A DNA stretch of 64,000 bases, taken from Terrabacter sp. 28. GTDB taxonomy: Bacteria > Actinomycetota > Actinomycetes > Actinomycetales > Dermatophilaceae. Made by a program: the position numbers and the translations under genes. The notes under the pieces were generated by a model. The model was not told the origin of the DNA and ran no database searches. It was given only the letters and a program-made list of their open reading frames with translations. Below, in pieces: positions 28,044-42,594 of this stretch; positions within the stretch are counted from its first letter, which is position 1, and each line of letters begins with the position of its first letter. The stretch spans positions 62,001-126,000 of the forward strand of contig JYOE01000011.1 in assembly GCA_000955875.1 (NCBI GenBank), written 5' to 3'.

Positions 28044-29957
28044 ATGTCCGGCCGGCTCTACGCCCTGCTCGTCGGGATCGACGCCTATCCCGCCCCGATC
28101 CCGCCGCTCTCGGGCTGCGTCAACGACGTCGCGGGCATCGCGGCGCTGCTGCGCGAGCGGGTCGGGGACACGGCGCTCGACCTCGTCGTCCTCACCGACG
28201 CCGAGGCAACGCGGGCGGCCGTGTCCGACGGCTGCGCCCGGCACCTCGGCCGGGCCGGACCCGAGGACGTGGCGCTCTTCTACTACAGCGGCCACGGGTC
28301 CCAGCAGGCGGCGCCGGAGGAGCTGTGGGACCGTGAGCCGGACCACCGCAACGAGACCCTCGTCTGTGTCGACAGCCGCACCGAGGGCAGCTGGGACCTC
28401 GCCGACAAGGAGCTCGCCGGGCTGCTGGAGGGCATCGCCGCGACGGGCTGCCACACGCTCGTCGTCCTCGACTGCTGTCACGCCGGGGACGGAACGCGCG
28501 ACGCCGACGGCGTCGTGCGCCTGGCCCCACCCGACCCGCGGCCACGTCCCGCAGCGAGCTTCCTCGGCCTCGCCACCCGCTCCGGACGGTGGACGCCGGC
28601 CGGACGCCACGTGCTGCTGGCTGCCTGCCGCTCCTCCGAGACCGCCAAGGAGGTCACCGTGCAGGGGCGCCAGCGGGGAGCCCTGTCGGCGGCGCTCGAG
28701 GCCGCGGTCCTCGACACCGACGGGCGCCCGTCCTACCGCGACGTCCTGCGCATGGTGACCGCCGACATCGCGAGTCGCGTCCGCGACCAGCACCCGCAGG
28801 TCGAGACCGCCGACGCGACCGAGCTCGACCGGCCCTTCCTCGGCGGCGCGCTGCCGTCCACGCCCCGCCCGCTCACCCTCAGCCACCTGCCCGACGGCTG
28901 GTCCATCGACGCGGGCGCCGTCCACGGCGTGCCATCCCCGATCGGCGACGACACGACCGAGCTCGCCGTCTACCCGCTCGGCGGCGAGACGTCGGGTTCG
29001 CCGCTCGCCACGGCGGCGGTGACCCGCGTGCTGACCGATCGCAGCATCGTCACCCTCACCCCCGACCTCGACCCGGCCTTCGTCTACCGCGCCGTCGTGA
29101 CCTCGATCCCGCTCGAGCCGGTCCGGGTGGCGGTCGTCGGCGACAGCGCGGGGGCGGCCGCCCTCAGGCGGGCCGCCGACCATGCCGATCAGACGCTCGT
29201 CGACCTCGTGGAGGGCAACGAGGTGGTCGACGCCGACCTCGTCGTCCAGGCCAACCCGGGTGGCTTCGTCATCACCCGCCCCGGCGTGACGCGACCGCTC
29301 GTGCCCGTCGTCGAGGGCGAGGCCCGCGAGGAACGCACCGTCGGCGCGCTCGAGCGCGTGGCCCGCTGGCTGCGCCTCAGCGCCCTGCGCAACCCGGCCA
29401 CCCGCCTCCCCGACGACGCCGTGCAGGTCGAGGTCGACGCCGGCACCGGCCCGGTCAGGGCGGGCGGCACCGCCACCATCGCGTATGCCGGCAACGAGCC
29501 TCCCCGTTTCACCGTCCGTCTCGCCAACACCACCCGACACCCCCTGTGGGCCGCGCTCATCGACCTGACGGAGACGTACGGCATCTTCACCGACGCCTTC
29601 CCCGCCGGGTCGATCGCCCTGGGCCCGGGCGAGTCGACCGCCGTGGACCTCGTCGGACAGGTTGCCGACGAGCTCTGGCGAGCGGGAACGGTCTCCCTCC
29701 GCGACCAGCTCATGGTCGTCACGAGCACCATCGAGTTCGACCCCCGCAGCCTCGAGCAGGACGAGCTCGACGTCAGCGCCGCGCCCACCTCGCGGCCGGG
29801 CCCGAACCGCGGTGCCGACCTCCCGGAGGCGGCCTCCAACCTCGAGCGAGCGCTCCAGGGGACGCGGACCCGGCGCCTCGGCCCCAGTGCACGCGCCGCC
29901 GCCGTCGCCGACTGGCGCACCGACTCGGTCTTCGTCGTCACCAAACGACCGCGCTGA
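28044..29957 (+). CDS. Caspase-family (peptidase C14) protein with C-terminal beta-rich region
   Basis: A 637-residue protein. The N-terminal caspase domain (about 1-260) begins YALLVGIDAYP and has the catalytic dyad His84 (FYYSGHGS) and Cys145 (LDCCHAG). It is followed by an SxxxE/RGALS-type segment of the p20/p10 junction. The remaining 370 residues are beta-rich without a membrane helix; the end (ALIDLTETYGIFTDAFPAG ... LGPGEST) resembles the DUF4384 domain often joined to bacterial caspases. It likely cleaves after Arg/Lys like metacaspases (family knowledge). It is in an operon with the CHAT gene and may be its target, zymogen partner or amplifier (inference). A strong terminator follows. 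Confidence 0.85.
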   Translation: MSGRLYALLVGIDAYPAPIPPLSGCVNDVAGIAALLRERVGDTALDLVVLTDAEATRAAVSDGCARHLGRAGPEDVALFYYSGHGSQQAAPEELWDREPDHRNETLVCVDSRTEGSWDLADKELAGLLEGIAATGCHTLVVLDCCHAGDGTRDADGVVRLAPPDPRPRPAASFLGLATRSGRWTPAGRHVLLAACRSSETAKEVTVQGRQRGALSAALEAAVLDTDGRPSYRDVLRMVTADIASRVRDQHPQVETADATELDRPFLGGALPSTPRPLTLSHLPDGWSIDAGAVHGVPSPIGDDTTELAVYPLGGETSGSPLATAAVTRVLTDRSIVTLTPDLDPAFVYRAVVTSIPLEPVRVAVVGDSAGAAALRRAADHADQTLVDLVEGNEVVDADLVVQANPGGFVITRPGVTRPLVPVVEGEAREERTVGALERVARWLRLSALRNPATRLPDDAVQVEVDAGTGPVRAGGTATIAYAGNEPPRFTVRLANTTRHPLWAALIDLTETYGIFTDAFPAGSIALGPGESTAVDLVGQVADELWRAGTVSLRDQLMVVTSTIEFDPRSLEQDELDVSAAPTSRPGPNRGADLPEAASNLERALQGTRTRRLGPSARAAAVADWRTDSVFVVTKRPR

Positions 29958-29983
29958 CAAGGTGCGTGCAGAAGGCGCCGAGA

Positions 29984-30023
29984 ACGACGAAGGACCGGAC
30001 GAGATCGTCCGGTCCTTCGTCGT
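29984..30023. terminator. Bidirectional 18-bp terminator between the caspase gene and tRNA-Ala
   Basis: A perfect 18-bp stem (29984-30001 with 30006-30023) with a 4-nt loop (AGAT). It is placed to end both the protease operon and the convergent tRNA transcript. It is the most stable hairpin in the window by stem length. Confidence 0.85.
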
Positions 30024-30028
30024 ACGTG

Positions 30029-30101
30029 TGGAGCTGAGGGGACTCGAACCCCTGACCCCCTGCATGCCATGCAGGTGCGCTACCAGCTGCGCCACAGCCC
30101 C
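30029..30101 (-). tRNA. tRNA-Ala (GGC)
   Basis: On the minus strand a 73-nt cloverleaf begins GGGGCTG and ends CAGCTCCA. The acceptor stem contains the G3:U70 wobble pair that identifies alanine tRNAs. The anticodon stem is CCTGC/GCAGG around the loop ATGGCAT, giving anticodon GGC. The T-arm GGTTCGAGTCCC is canonical. CCA is not encoded. It reads GCC codons, the commonest Ala codon here. Confidence 0.96.
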
Positions 30102-30184
30102 TTACGGGTGGCCGCTCCGTGAAGCGACTGCGTAACCATAGCGAATGGTCAGCCCTTCGCCAAAATCGGGGGCGGCCCCGGGTC

Positions 30185-30838
30185 TCAGACGTTCCAAGGC
30201 CCGAGGTTCCACCCGCTGATGCGCCAGCGGGTGAGCGCGGAGAAGCTCTTGCCGACCTCGACGAGCTCGATCCAGTGACAGTTGTCGAGGCCACGGAAGA
30301 CGGCGTCGGAGATGTCCTGGTCGAGCCCCACGAGGTCGCTCGCGGCCACGCGCGCGGAGACCCCGTGCGCGACGACGACGGCCGTCTCACCGGGCAGCAG
30401 CTCGCGTGCGACCTCGCGCAGGACGGCCCCGGCTCGCACGGCGACCTCGGCCCGGGTCTCACCCGTGACGCCACGTGGCGGGTCCTCGCCTCGGTCGAGG
30501 GCGGCGACGAGGTCGGGGTACTGCTCGCGCACGTCGTCCGCGTGCATGCCCTGCCACTCCCCCACGTGGACCTCGCGCAGGCGAGCGTCGAGGCGCACCT
30601 CGACATCGGTCAGCCCGGCGATGGCATCGGCCGTCGACGCGGCCCGCTGAAGGTCGCTCGACACGATGAGTGCCGGCGCGTACGCCGCCAGGTGCGGGGC
30701 CGCGGCAGCGACCTGCTGACGGCCGAGGTCCGACAGGGCGGTGTCCTTGTGGCCCTGCCAGATGCGCGCCGCGTTGTCGACGGTCTCGGCATGCCGCACG
30801 ACGACGATCCGCCGCGGGCCCGGCGAGCCGGTGGTCAC
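30185..30838 (-). CDS. Histidine-phosphatase family protein (GpgP-like)
   Basis: A 217-residue phosphoglycerate-mutase-fold protein. The catalytic RHAET motif is near residue 15, with the second Arg and His in SSDLQRAASTA and VVAHGVSAR. In mycobacteria the gene after nadD and rsfS is the glucosyl-3-phosphoglycerate phosphatase GpgP; the same order here supports that assignment, but a general phosphatase is possible. The GTG start at 30838 overlaps the rsfS stop as GTGA, so it is the third gene of the nadD operon. Confidence 0.83.
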   Translation of the reverse strand: MTTGSPGPRRIVVVRHAETVDNAARIWQGHKDTALSDLGRQQVAAAAPHLAAYAPALIVSSDLQRAASTADAIAGLTDVEVRLDARLREVHVGEWQGMHADDVREQYPDLVAALDRGEDPPRGVTGETRAEVAVRAGAVLREVARELLPGETAVVVAHGVSARVAASDLVGLDQDISDAVFRGLDNCHWIELVEVGKSFSALTRWRISGWNLGPWNV

Positions 30839-31245
30839 GCCTGCTCGACCTCGTCGTCGGTCCCGACACCCGCGCCGGCAGGCGCGTCGACGGTCGACAG
30901 GTCGATCTCCGGGCAGTCCTTCCAGAGCCGCTCGAGGGCGTAGTACTCGCGCTCCTCCTCGTGCTGCACGTGCACGATGATGTCGCCGAAGTCGATGAGC
31001 ACCCAGCGGCCCTCGCGCTCGCCCTCGCGTCGCACGGGCTTGCTGCCGAGGTCGCGCAGCCGGTCCTCGACCTCGTCGACGATGGCGCCGACCTGCCGCT
31101 CCGACGGTGCCGACGCGATGACGAAGACGTCGGTCAGCGGCATCTGCTCACTGACGTCGATCGCGAGCACCTTCTCGGCGAGCTTCTCCTCGGCGGCGAG
31201 GCCTGCGGCCTTGGCGAGCTGGAGCGAACGGTCTGCTGCGGTCAC
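30835..31245 (-). CDS. rsfS: Ribosomal silencing factor RsfS
   Basis: A 136-residue protein with the RsfS/Iojap core ([34 protein letters not shown]; later [21 protein letters not shown]). It binds ribosomal protein L14 and prevents joining of the two subunits in starved cells. The C-terminal tail is acidic and variable. I choose the GTG at 31245 (VTAADRS), which overlaps the nadD stop as GTGA. Confidence 0.94.
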   Translation of the reverse strand: MTAADRSLQLAKAAGLAAEEKLAEKVLAIDVSEQMPLTDVFVIASAPSERQVGAIVDEVEDRLRDLGSKPVRREGEREGRWVLIDFGDIIVHVQHEEEREYYALERLWKDCPEIDLSTVDAPAGAGVGTDDEVEQA

Positions 31246-31880
31246 GGATCTCCTAGGGGCGCTGCCGACGACGGAGCCGGCACGGTGCCTGCGCTCGCCA
31301 GGTCGGCGGCATACAGGCGGTACTTGTTGATGTACTGGACGACCCCGTCGGGCACGAGGTACCAGACGGGCTCGGCGTCGGCCACGCGCTCGCGGCAGTC
31401 GGTCGAGCTGATCGCCATGGCGGGCACGACCTGGAGGGTGACCCGGTGCTCCGGGAGACCCTTGTCGGACAGCTCGTGGCCCGGCCGGGTCACCCCGACG
31501 AAGTGGGCCAGCTCGAAGAGCTGCTCGGCGTCCTTCCACGACAGGATCTCGGCCAGGGCGTCGGCGCCGGTGATGAAGAACAGCTCGTCGTCGGGACGCT
31601 CGGCCTTGATGTCGCGCAACGTGTCGATCGTGTAGGTCGGGCCGGGCCGGTCGATGTCGACCCGGCTGACCGTGAAGCGCGGGTTGGAGGCCGTCGCGAT
31701 GACGGTCATGAGATAGCGGTGCTCGGCGGGAGAGACGTGCCGGTCGGCCTTCTGCCACGGCTGGCCCGTGGGCACGAAGACGACCTCGTCGAGGTCGAAG
31801 AGCGACTGGACCTCGCTGGCGGCCACGAGGTGGCCGTGGTGGATCGGGTCGAACGTCCCACCCATGACGCCGAGGCGCAT
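31242..31880 (-). CDS. nadD: Nicotinate-nucleotide adenylyltransferase
   Basis: A 212-residue nucleotidyltransferase. The N-terminal [15 protein letters not shown] carries the HxGH signature, and ISSTDCRER near residue 165 is the second motif. It makes deamido-NAD from nicotinate mononucleotide and ATP. ATG at 31880, 2 bp from the stop of the small membrane gene upstream. The C-terminal tail beyond YAADLA is short and Ala/Pro-rich, as is common in actinobacteria. Confidence 0.96.
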   Translation of the reverse strand: MRLGVMGGTFDPIHHGHLVAASEVQSLFDLDEVVFVPTGQPWQKADRHVSPAEHRYLMTVIATASNPRFTVSRVDIDRPGPTYTIDTLRDIKAERPDDELFFITGADALAEILSWKDAEQLFELAHFVGVTRPGHELSDKGLPEHRVTLQVVPAMAISSTDCRERVADAEPVWYLVPDGVVQYINKYRLYAADLASAGTVPAPSSAAPLGDP

Positions 31881-31882
31881 GG

Positions 31883-32101
31883 TCAGTGGTGGGCTCCGTC
31901 AGGTCCGCTCGCCGTGCCGTGCGTGCCCTCGCCGCGTCGCGGCGCCTGCACCTTGTAGGCGGTGTTGCGGAAGCTCCACGTCACGGCCAGGGCCACGAGG
32001 AAGAGCGCGAAGGTGATGAAGAAGTAGGCGATCACCGGCATGGGAAGCTCGCGGGCGGCTTCCTCCCCCTCGGTGACGAGTGCGAGGACACGATCAGACA
32101 T
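31883..32101 (-). CDS. Small single-helix membrane protein
   Basis: A 72-residue protein with one strong membrane helix ([23 protein letters not shown]) and a basic, then His/Gly-rich C-terminus. Similar short proteins are commonly found directly before nadD in actinobacteria. No function is known to me. The ATG at 32101 gives a short cytoplasmic or external N-terminus. Its stop is 2 bp before the nadD ATG, so it is co-transcribed. Confidence 0.75.
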   Translation of the reverse strand: MSDRVLALVTEGEEAARELPMPVIAYFFITFALFLVALAVTWSFRNTAYKVQAPRRGEGTHGTASGPDGAHH

Positions 32102-32110
32102 GCGGCCAGC

Positions 32111-32755
32111 CTAGCGCCCGGACCCGTGCCCCGACTCACCAGCCGTCCCCCTGGCTGCCGAGGCCCGCCGCAGCCAGGCGTGGCCCACGGACGCGAACGG
32201 CTCGTCCCCGGCGGCGACCGCCGCGAAGACGAGGTCGCGCCACTGCTCGGCCAGGGCCACCACCTCCTCGGGGTAGCCGAGCTCGACCTGGTGCTGCGCG
32301 AACTCGTCCTCGTCGTCGACGTAGAGGTGGCCCTCGCGCGTCAGCACCACGTCGAGGTCCAGGTCGACCATCGTGACCTCCCACGCGGGGCCGCCGTCCG
32401 TGTCGTCACGGGGCTGCCACACCGGCTCGTCGGTCATGTCGACGTAGACGCTGACGTGCTTCGACTCGGGATAGAACCCGGCGGCATACGCCCCCTCGTG
32501 CGGGACGAACGACACCCAGTCGTGCTCCTCGACGAACGCGGCACCCGGCCGCGAGCACCATGTGCCCGCCGGGGAGAACCACCAGTGGCCGTGCTCGTCG
32601 GCGCCCAGGTAGCTGCCCGTCCACTCCCAGTGCCGGCCGCCGCCCCACTTCGTGCACCGCCCGGCGACCGGGGTCCAGGGTGCGAGCCCACCCGGCGGCA
32701 TACCTCGGCTGTCGGTGGCACGTGGCACGAGAGGGGCGTCGTCGGTCTCGGTCAC
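32111..32755 (-). CDS. DUF402 domain protein
   Basis: A 214-residue protein. The core (ASKHVSVYVDMT-like segment, then VTMVDLDLDVVLTREGHLYVDDEDEF) matches DUF402, a beta-barrel-like domain with conserved Asp/Glu residues that binds a divalent ion; some members are nucleoside tri/diphosphatases. A Trp-rich stretch before it (KWGGGRHWEWTGSYLG) may be a substrate loop. The GTG at 32755 is chosen because the upstream frame is not protein-like. It is divergent from the glycosyltransferase gene. Confidence 0.8.
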   Translation of the reverse strand: MTETDDAPLVPRATDSRGMPPGGLAPWTPVAGRCTKWGGGRHWEWTGSYLGADEHGHWWFSPAGTWCSRPGAAFVEEHDWVSFVPHEGAYAAGFYPESKHVSVYVDMTDEPVWQPRDDTDGGPAWEVTMVDLDLDVVLTREGHLYVDDEDEFAQHQVELGYPEEVVALAEQWRDLVFAAVAAGDEPFASVGHAWLRRASAARGTAGESGHGSGR

Positions 32756-32853
32756 GCGCGGCACGCTACCCGCAGCGGCGTCGACCCGCCCGACACAGCC
32801 CGGCCACAGCACGGTGACAGCGGCGCCCCACCAGCGGCCGTACCCTTGTTCGC

Positions 32854-34035
32854 ATGGTTCCTGAGTTGTCCGTGGTCATCCCGATGTACAACGAGGAGGA
32901 GGTGCTCCCCCTCCTCGTCGAGCGGCTCCGCCCGCTCCTCGACGGCATGGGCACGACCTACGAGGTCGTCGCGGTCGACGACGGCAGCAAGGACCTCACC
33001 GCCGCGCTGCTCCAGCGCTACCACCGGGAGTGGCCGCAGCTGCGGGTCGTGCGACTGCGCGCCAACGCCGGGCACCAGGCCGCCATCTCGGCGGGGCTGG
33101 TCAGCGCCCTCGGCGACTACGTCGTCACCCTCGACGCCGACCTGCAGGACCCGCCCGAGATCATCCCGCAGATGCTCTCCGCCGCGAAGGACGACGGCGT
33201 CGACGTCGTCTACGGCGTGCGCAACGACCGCTCGACCGACACGTGGTTCAAGCGCGTCTCGGCCCAGGCCTTCTACCGGCTGATCGGCCTCATGTCGCAG
33301 ACCTCGGCGCACGCCGACGCCGGCGACTACCGCCTCATGTCGCGTGCCACCGTCGACGCCATCAACAGCCTGCCCGAACACAACCGGGTGCTGCGCTTCA
33401 TCGTGCCGGCCCTGAACTTCCCCTCCGACACGGTCGAGTACAAGCGCGAGGAGCGCGCGGCCGGCGACTCGAAGTACCCGCTCCTCAAGATGGTCAAGCT
33501 CTCGCTCGACTCGCTCACCGGCTTCTCGACGGCGCCGCTGCGGGTGGCGACGTTCGCGGGCTTCGCCGGCGCCGTCCTCGCGGTGCTGCTCTTCCTCTAC
33601 ACGCTCGTCGCGCGGGCCCAGGGCCACACCGTCGCGGGCTGGACCTCGACCGTCGCCATCGTCTCCGGCGTCGGTGCCGTGCAGCTGGTCTGCGTGGGCA
33701 TCCTCGGCGAGTACATCGGACGGATGTACTCACACATGCAGGGTCGACCCACGTACTTCATCGCCTACGACTCCCTGACCGCCGACACCGGTGCGCACGG
33801 TCCGACCGACACGCCCCTGCCTGCCCAGCCGAGCGAGGCCCACATCCACGGGACGACCACGTCAGCGCCCGCGGTCGCTCCGGTCGCCGGCCACACGCCC
33901 GGCAGCGCCGCCGCAGCTGGCACCACGGGCGCCGCTGGCACCACGGGTGCGGCGGGTGTCGCGGGGCCAACGGGTGCCCCGACCAACGGGTCGGCGACGG
34001 TGGCCGAGCCCGAGCGGACTCAGCTGCGCGGCTGA
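32854..34035 (+). CDS. Family 2 glycosyltransferase (polyprenyl-phosphate glycosyltransferase type)
   Basis: A 393-residue protein. The GT-A domain has LSVVIPMYNEEE, the nucleotide-sugar AVDDGSKD and the metal-binding TLDADLQDPPE. The acceptor region contains DAGDYRLMSR. Two membrane helices follow at about 233-290 (FAGAVLAVLLFLYTLV; GVGAVQLVCVGILGEYIGRMYS), as in GtrB/dolichol-phosphate-type enzymes that load a sugar onto a lipid carrier. The last 75 residues are a low-complexity Thr/Ala/Gly tail with GTTGAAGTTGAAG-like repeats, beyond the usual family length. ATG at 32854. Its 3' end overlaps the convergent methyltransferase by 16 bp. Confidence 0.88.
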   Translation: MVPELSVVIPMYNEEEVLPLLVERLRPLLDGMGTTYEVVAVDDGSKDLTAALLQRYHREWPQLRVVRLRANAGHQAAISAGLVSALGDYVVTLDADLQDPPEIIPQMLSAAKDDGVDVVYGVRNDRSTDTWFKRVSAQAFYRLIGLMSQTSAHADAGDYRLMSRATVDAINSLPEHNRVLRFIVPALNFPSDTVEYKREERAAGDSKYPLLKMVKLSLDSLTGFSTAPLRVATFAGFAGAVLAVLLFLYTLVARAQGHTVAGWTSTVAIVSGVGAVQLVCVGILGEYIGRMYSHMQGRPTYFIAYDSLTADTGAHGPTDTPLPAQPSEAHIHGTTTSAPAVAPVAGHTPGSAAAAGTTGAAGTTGAAGVAGPTGAPTNGSATVAEPERTQLRG

Positions 34036-34715
34036 GCCCGCACGAGCAGGCTGACGCCCGGCAGCTGCTTCACCGGGAGGTAGCGCTCCGCGGTGATGAT
34101 CGTGCGCAGCCCGAAGTTCACGATCGGGTGCAGGTCGTCGAGGTCGGAGCCCGAGCTGACCTTGCGGCGCATGGCGACGACCGGGCGCAGCAGCACGTTC
34201 CACGAGCGCACGTCCTTGATCTCGAATCCACCGCGCTCGAGCAGCGAGAGCAGTCCGTCGCGGGTGTAGCGACGCACGTGGTCGACGGCCTCGTCGTGGC
34301 TCGACCACAGCTTGGGGTCGGCCGGCACCGCCACGAGGTAGGTGCCACCGGGCTTGAGCACACGGTGCACCTCGGCGACTGCTGCGTCGTCGTCGTGGAG
34401 GTGCTCGAGCAGGTCGAACGCCATGACGAGCTCGAGGGAGTCGTCGGCCAGCGGCAGCTTCGTGGCGTCGCTGCGCAGGGTCGGGAGGCCGCGGCCCTTG
34501 GCGACCTCGGCCCCGTCGGCGCCGTACTCGAGGGCGACGGCGTCCCAGCCGTGCTCACGCAGGACGCGGGTGTTGCCCCCGCCCGCCGCGCCGATGTCGA
34601 GGGCGCGTCCGGGGGTCAGCCCCGAGATGGCCTTGGCCAGGAGGTGGCGCCGCTCGCGGTACCACCAGTGGTCGTCCTCCAGCTCGGCGAGCTTGCGGAC
34701 CTCGGTGCCTTCCAT
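34020..34715 (-). CDS. SAM-dependent class I methyltransferase
   Basis: A 231-residue protein with the class I Rossmann motifs: RALDIGAAGGGN (SAM glycine loop) at about 40, ELVMAFDLLEHLHDD at about 96-110 and KPGGTYLVAVPA at about 120. The start region DHWWYRERRHLL is typical of methyltransferases found near glycosyltransferases of surface-sugar loci. The substrate is not predictable; its convergent neighbour is a polyprenyl-phosphate glycosyltransferase, which hints at an envelope sugar (weak inference). ATG at 34715. Confidence 0.83.
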   Translation of the reverse strand: MEGTEVRKLAELEDDHWWYRERRHLLAKAISGLTPGRALDIGAAGGGNTRVLREHGWDAVALEYGADGAEVAKGRGLPTLRSDATKLPLADDSLELVMAFDLLEHLHDDDAAVAEVHRVLKPGGTYLVAVPADPKLWSSHDEAVDHVRRYTRDGLLSLLERGGFEIKDVRSWNVLLRPVVAMRRKVSSGSDLDDLHPIVNFGLRTIITAERYLPVKQLPGVSLLVRAQPRS

Positions 34716-34761
34716 GGACGGACATCATGCCACCCAGCCGGGGCGGGCGTTCCGGCGCCCG

Positions 34762-36045
34762 TCAGCGCGTGTGGCCGTCGCCCTCCACGACCCATTTCGT
34801 CGTGGTCAGCTCGGGCAGCGCCATCGGTCCGCGGGCGTGGAGCTTCTGCGTCGAGATGCCGATCTCGGCGCCGAAACCGAACTCTCCGCCGTCGGTGAAG
34901 CGAGTACTTGCGTTGACCATGACGGCAGCGGCGTCGACCTCGGCCGTGAAGCGGCGGGCTGCGGCGCGGTCCTCCGTGACGATCGCCTCGGTGTGCCCCG
35001 TGCCGTAGCGGCGGATGCGGTCCATGGCCTCGTCGACGTCGTCGACGACGGCCACGCTCATCTCGAGGCCGTGCCACTCGGTGCCGAAGTCGGTCTCGCT
35101 CGCGAGGTCGTATGCCGCACCGGCGGCCTCGGCGTACTGCGTGACCTCGGGTGCCACGTGCAGTCGCACGCCTGCCCCGGCGAGGTCGGTGAAGGCCTTG
35201 GGCAGGAAGTCGGCAGCGACGTCGCGGTGCACGAGCAGCGACTCGGCCGCGTTGCAGACGCTGGGCCGGTGGGTCTTGGCGTTGAGGGTGATCGCCTGCG
35301 CCTTGTCGAGGTCGGCGGCGCGGTCGACGTAGACGTGGCAGACGCCGACGCCCGTCTCGATGACGGGCACGGTGGACTCGCGCACGACGGTCTGGATGAG
35401 GTCGGCGCCCCCGCGCGGGATGACGAGGTCGACGTGGCCGCGTGCGGTCATCAGGGCTCGCGCGGCGTCGCGCCCGCCCTCCTCGAGCAGAGTGATGGCC
35501 TCGACCGGAAGCCCTTGTGCCGCAAGGGAGTCGCGCATCGCCTGGACGAGGGCGTGGTTGCTGCTGGCCGCGGCCGAACCGCCGCGCAGCAGCACGGCGT
35601 TGCCCGACTTGAGGCAGAGGCCGGCGGCGTCGACCGTGACGTTCGGGCGGGCCTCGTAGATCATCCCGATGACACCCATCGGTACGCGCACCTGACGGAT
35701 CTGCAGGCCGTTCGCGAGCGTCGAGCCCCGGACGATCTCACCGACGGGGTCGGGCAGGGCCGCGACGTCGCGCAGGGCCTGGGCCACCGCCGCGACGCGG
35801 GTCTCGTCGAGGCGGAGCCGGTCCTGCAGGCTCTCGCTCATGCCGCCGGCACGGCCGCGCTCGATGTCCTCGGCGTTGGCCTCGACGATCGACGGGGTGG
35901 CGGCCTCGACGGCGTCGGCCAGGCGCAGCAGCGCGGCGTCCTTCTCGGCGCGTGACATGAGGGCGAGGCGGCGCGAGGCCACCCGCGCACCGTCGGCCAG
36001 GGCGTTGACCTGCTCGACGACGGTGGGGTCGATCGTCTGGGACAT
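34762..36045 (-). CDS. proA: Gamma-glutamyl phosphate reductase
   Basis: A 427-residue aldehyde-dehydrogenase-fold enzyme. The catalytic Cys lies in [14 protein letters not shown], and the NADPH-binding part includes [21 protein letters not shown]. It reduces gamma-glutamyl phosphate to the semialdehyde in proline synthesis. ATG at 36045; the longer frame upstream covers the riboswitch region and is not coding. A -10-like TACGCT lies 6 bp upstream of the ATG (complement of 36052-36057), so the mRNA may be leaderless. It is separated from proB by the thiamine operon and points the other way. Confidence 0.96.
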   Translation of the reverse strand: MSQTIDPTVVEQVNALADGARVASRRLALMSRAEKDAALLRLADAVEAATPSIVEANAEDIERGRAGGMSESLQDRLRLDETRVAAVAQALRDVAALPDPVGEIVRGSTLANGLQIRQVRVPMGVIGMIYEARPNVTVDAAGLCLKSGNAVLLRGGSAAASSNHALVQAMRDSLAAQGLPVEAITLLEEGGRDAARALMTARGHVDLVIPRGGADLIQTVVRESTVPVIETGVGVCHVYVDRAADLDKAQAITLNAKTHRPSVCNAAESLLVHRDVAADFLPKAFTDLAGAGVRLHVAPEVTQYAEAAGAAYDLASETDFGTEWHGLEMSVAVVDDVDEAMDRIRRYGTGHTEAIVTEDRAAARRFTAEVDAAAVMVNASTRFTDGGEFGFGAEIGISTQKLHARGPMALPELTTTKWVVEGDGHTR

Positions 36046-36234
36046 GCGACCAGCGTAATTCGTGCTGCGAGGCACTGGCCCGGGCTTCCGCGCCGTGGAC
36101 CGACGGACCGCCACCAACAACGTCGCCCGTGCTTGCGGCGCTGCGCTCGTGCCGCTCGTGACGGTCCGGCCGGCGAGAGGGCTGACCGTGGTCCCCGGAT
36201 GCGGTGGGCATCGCGGTGTGGTTATGGTTGCGGC

Positions 36235-36326
36235 GTCCTTCACGGGAGTCCGGCGCACCGGGCTGAGAGGGGGCTGACGCGGCCCCGACCGTCCACACCT
36301 GATCCGGATCATGCCGGCGCAGGGAC
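36235..36326 (+). ncRNA. TPP riboswitch (THI element)
   Basis: The core CTGAGAG (36262-36268) and the second conserved block CCTGATCCGGATCATGCCGGC (36298-36318) are both present, and the P1 arms GTCCTT (36235-36240) and AGGGAC (36321-36326) pair. A possible -10 (TATGGT, 36223-36228) places the start of transcription just before it. The thiE ribosome site AAGGAG (36328-36333) follows P1 directly and the ATG is 8 nt further, so TPP binding probably blocks translation. No T-tract terminator is visible. Confidence 0.95.
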
Positions 36327-36341
36327 CAAGGAGTCGCGTCC

Positions 36342-37036
36342 ATGCCACGAACCACCGGGGGCCTCGTCCCCGTCCTGCACGTGCTCACCGACACCCGAGG
36401 CGGGCGGGACCCGCTGCCCGACGTACGAGCCGTCGTCTCGAGCGGGCCGTGCGCGATCCAGGTCAGGGCCAAGGACCTCTCCGACCGCGACCACCTCGCC
36501 CTCACCGCCGCCGTCGTCGCGGTGGCCCGCCCGGCCGGCTGCCTCGTCCTCGTGGACGACCGGGTCGACGTGGCGATCGCCGCGGACGCCGACGGCGTGC
36601 ACCTCGGCGCCTCCGACCTCCCGGTCGACCTCGTGCGCACCATCACCCCGCCGGGCTTCGTCATCGGCGCCACCGCCCGGGACGCCGCAGCGGCCCGTGC
36701 GGCCGAGGCCGCAGGCGCCAGCTATCTCGGCGTCGGCCCGGCGTACGCGACGAGGACGAAGCCGGGGCTTCCCGACCCGATCGGGCCCGACGGAGTCGCT
36801 GCCGTCGCCGCGGCCACGGACCTGCCGGTCATCGCCGTCGGTGGTGTGAGGGTGGCCCACGTGCCGGCGCTACGCGCGGCCGGTGCGTACGGCGTCGCGG
36901 TCGTCACAGCCGTGAGCGAGGCCGCCCACCCGCCAGTCGCGGCAGCCGCCCTGGCCGCTGCGCTCGGGAGCCCACCGACACCACCGGCGGCGCCCTCGGC
37001 GCCGCGGTCCGAGTCCGGGGCGACCACCATCCGCCG

Positions 37037-37040
<4 letters not shown>
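36342..37040 (+). CDS. thiE: Thiamine-phosphate synthase
   Basis: A 232-residue TIM-barrel enzyme. [12 protein letters not shown] binds the pyrimidine diphosphate side, [18 protein letters not shown] and [17 protein letters not shown] are canonical, and IAVGGV lies near the end. It joins HMP-PP and the thiazole phosphate to give thiamine phosphate. The His of the usual STH motif is absent (GATARD). The C-terminal 25 residues are a Pro/Ser tail. First gene of the thi operon, directly behind the TPP riboswitch. Confidence 0.93.
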
Positions 37041-42530
<5,490 letters not shown>

Positions 42531-42540
42531 CCCGACGACG

Positions 42541-42594
42541 ACATGTGGTCAGCCCGGCTGACGGCGCCCGGCCGTCACTAGGCTGACCACGTGT
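42541..42594. promoter_or_regulatory. Hairpin between thiC and proB that buries the proB start
   Basis: An almost perfect 14-bp stem (42541-42554 with 42581-42594, one G:T) encloses a second G/C stem. The 3' arm contains the proB GTG at 42591. It probably ends the thiC transcript. On any read-through RNA it would hide the proB start. A -10-like TAGGCT (42579-42584) just before the GTG suggests that the normal proB mRNA is leaderless and escapes it. Confidence 0.5.

Noticed and set aside
29984..30101. Integrative element attachment at the tRNA-Ala gene
   Set aside because: I see no integrase gene and no duplicated tRNA end in the window; codon and base use do not change across the site.
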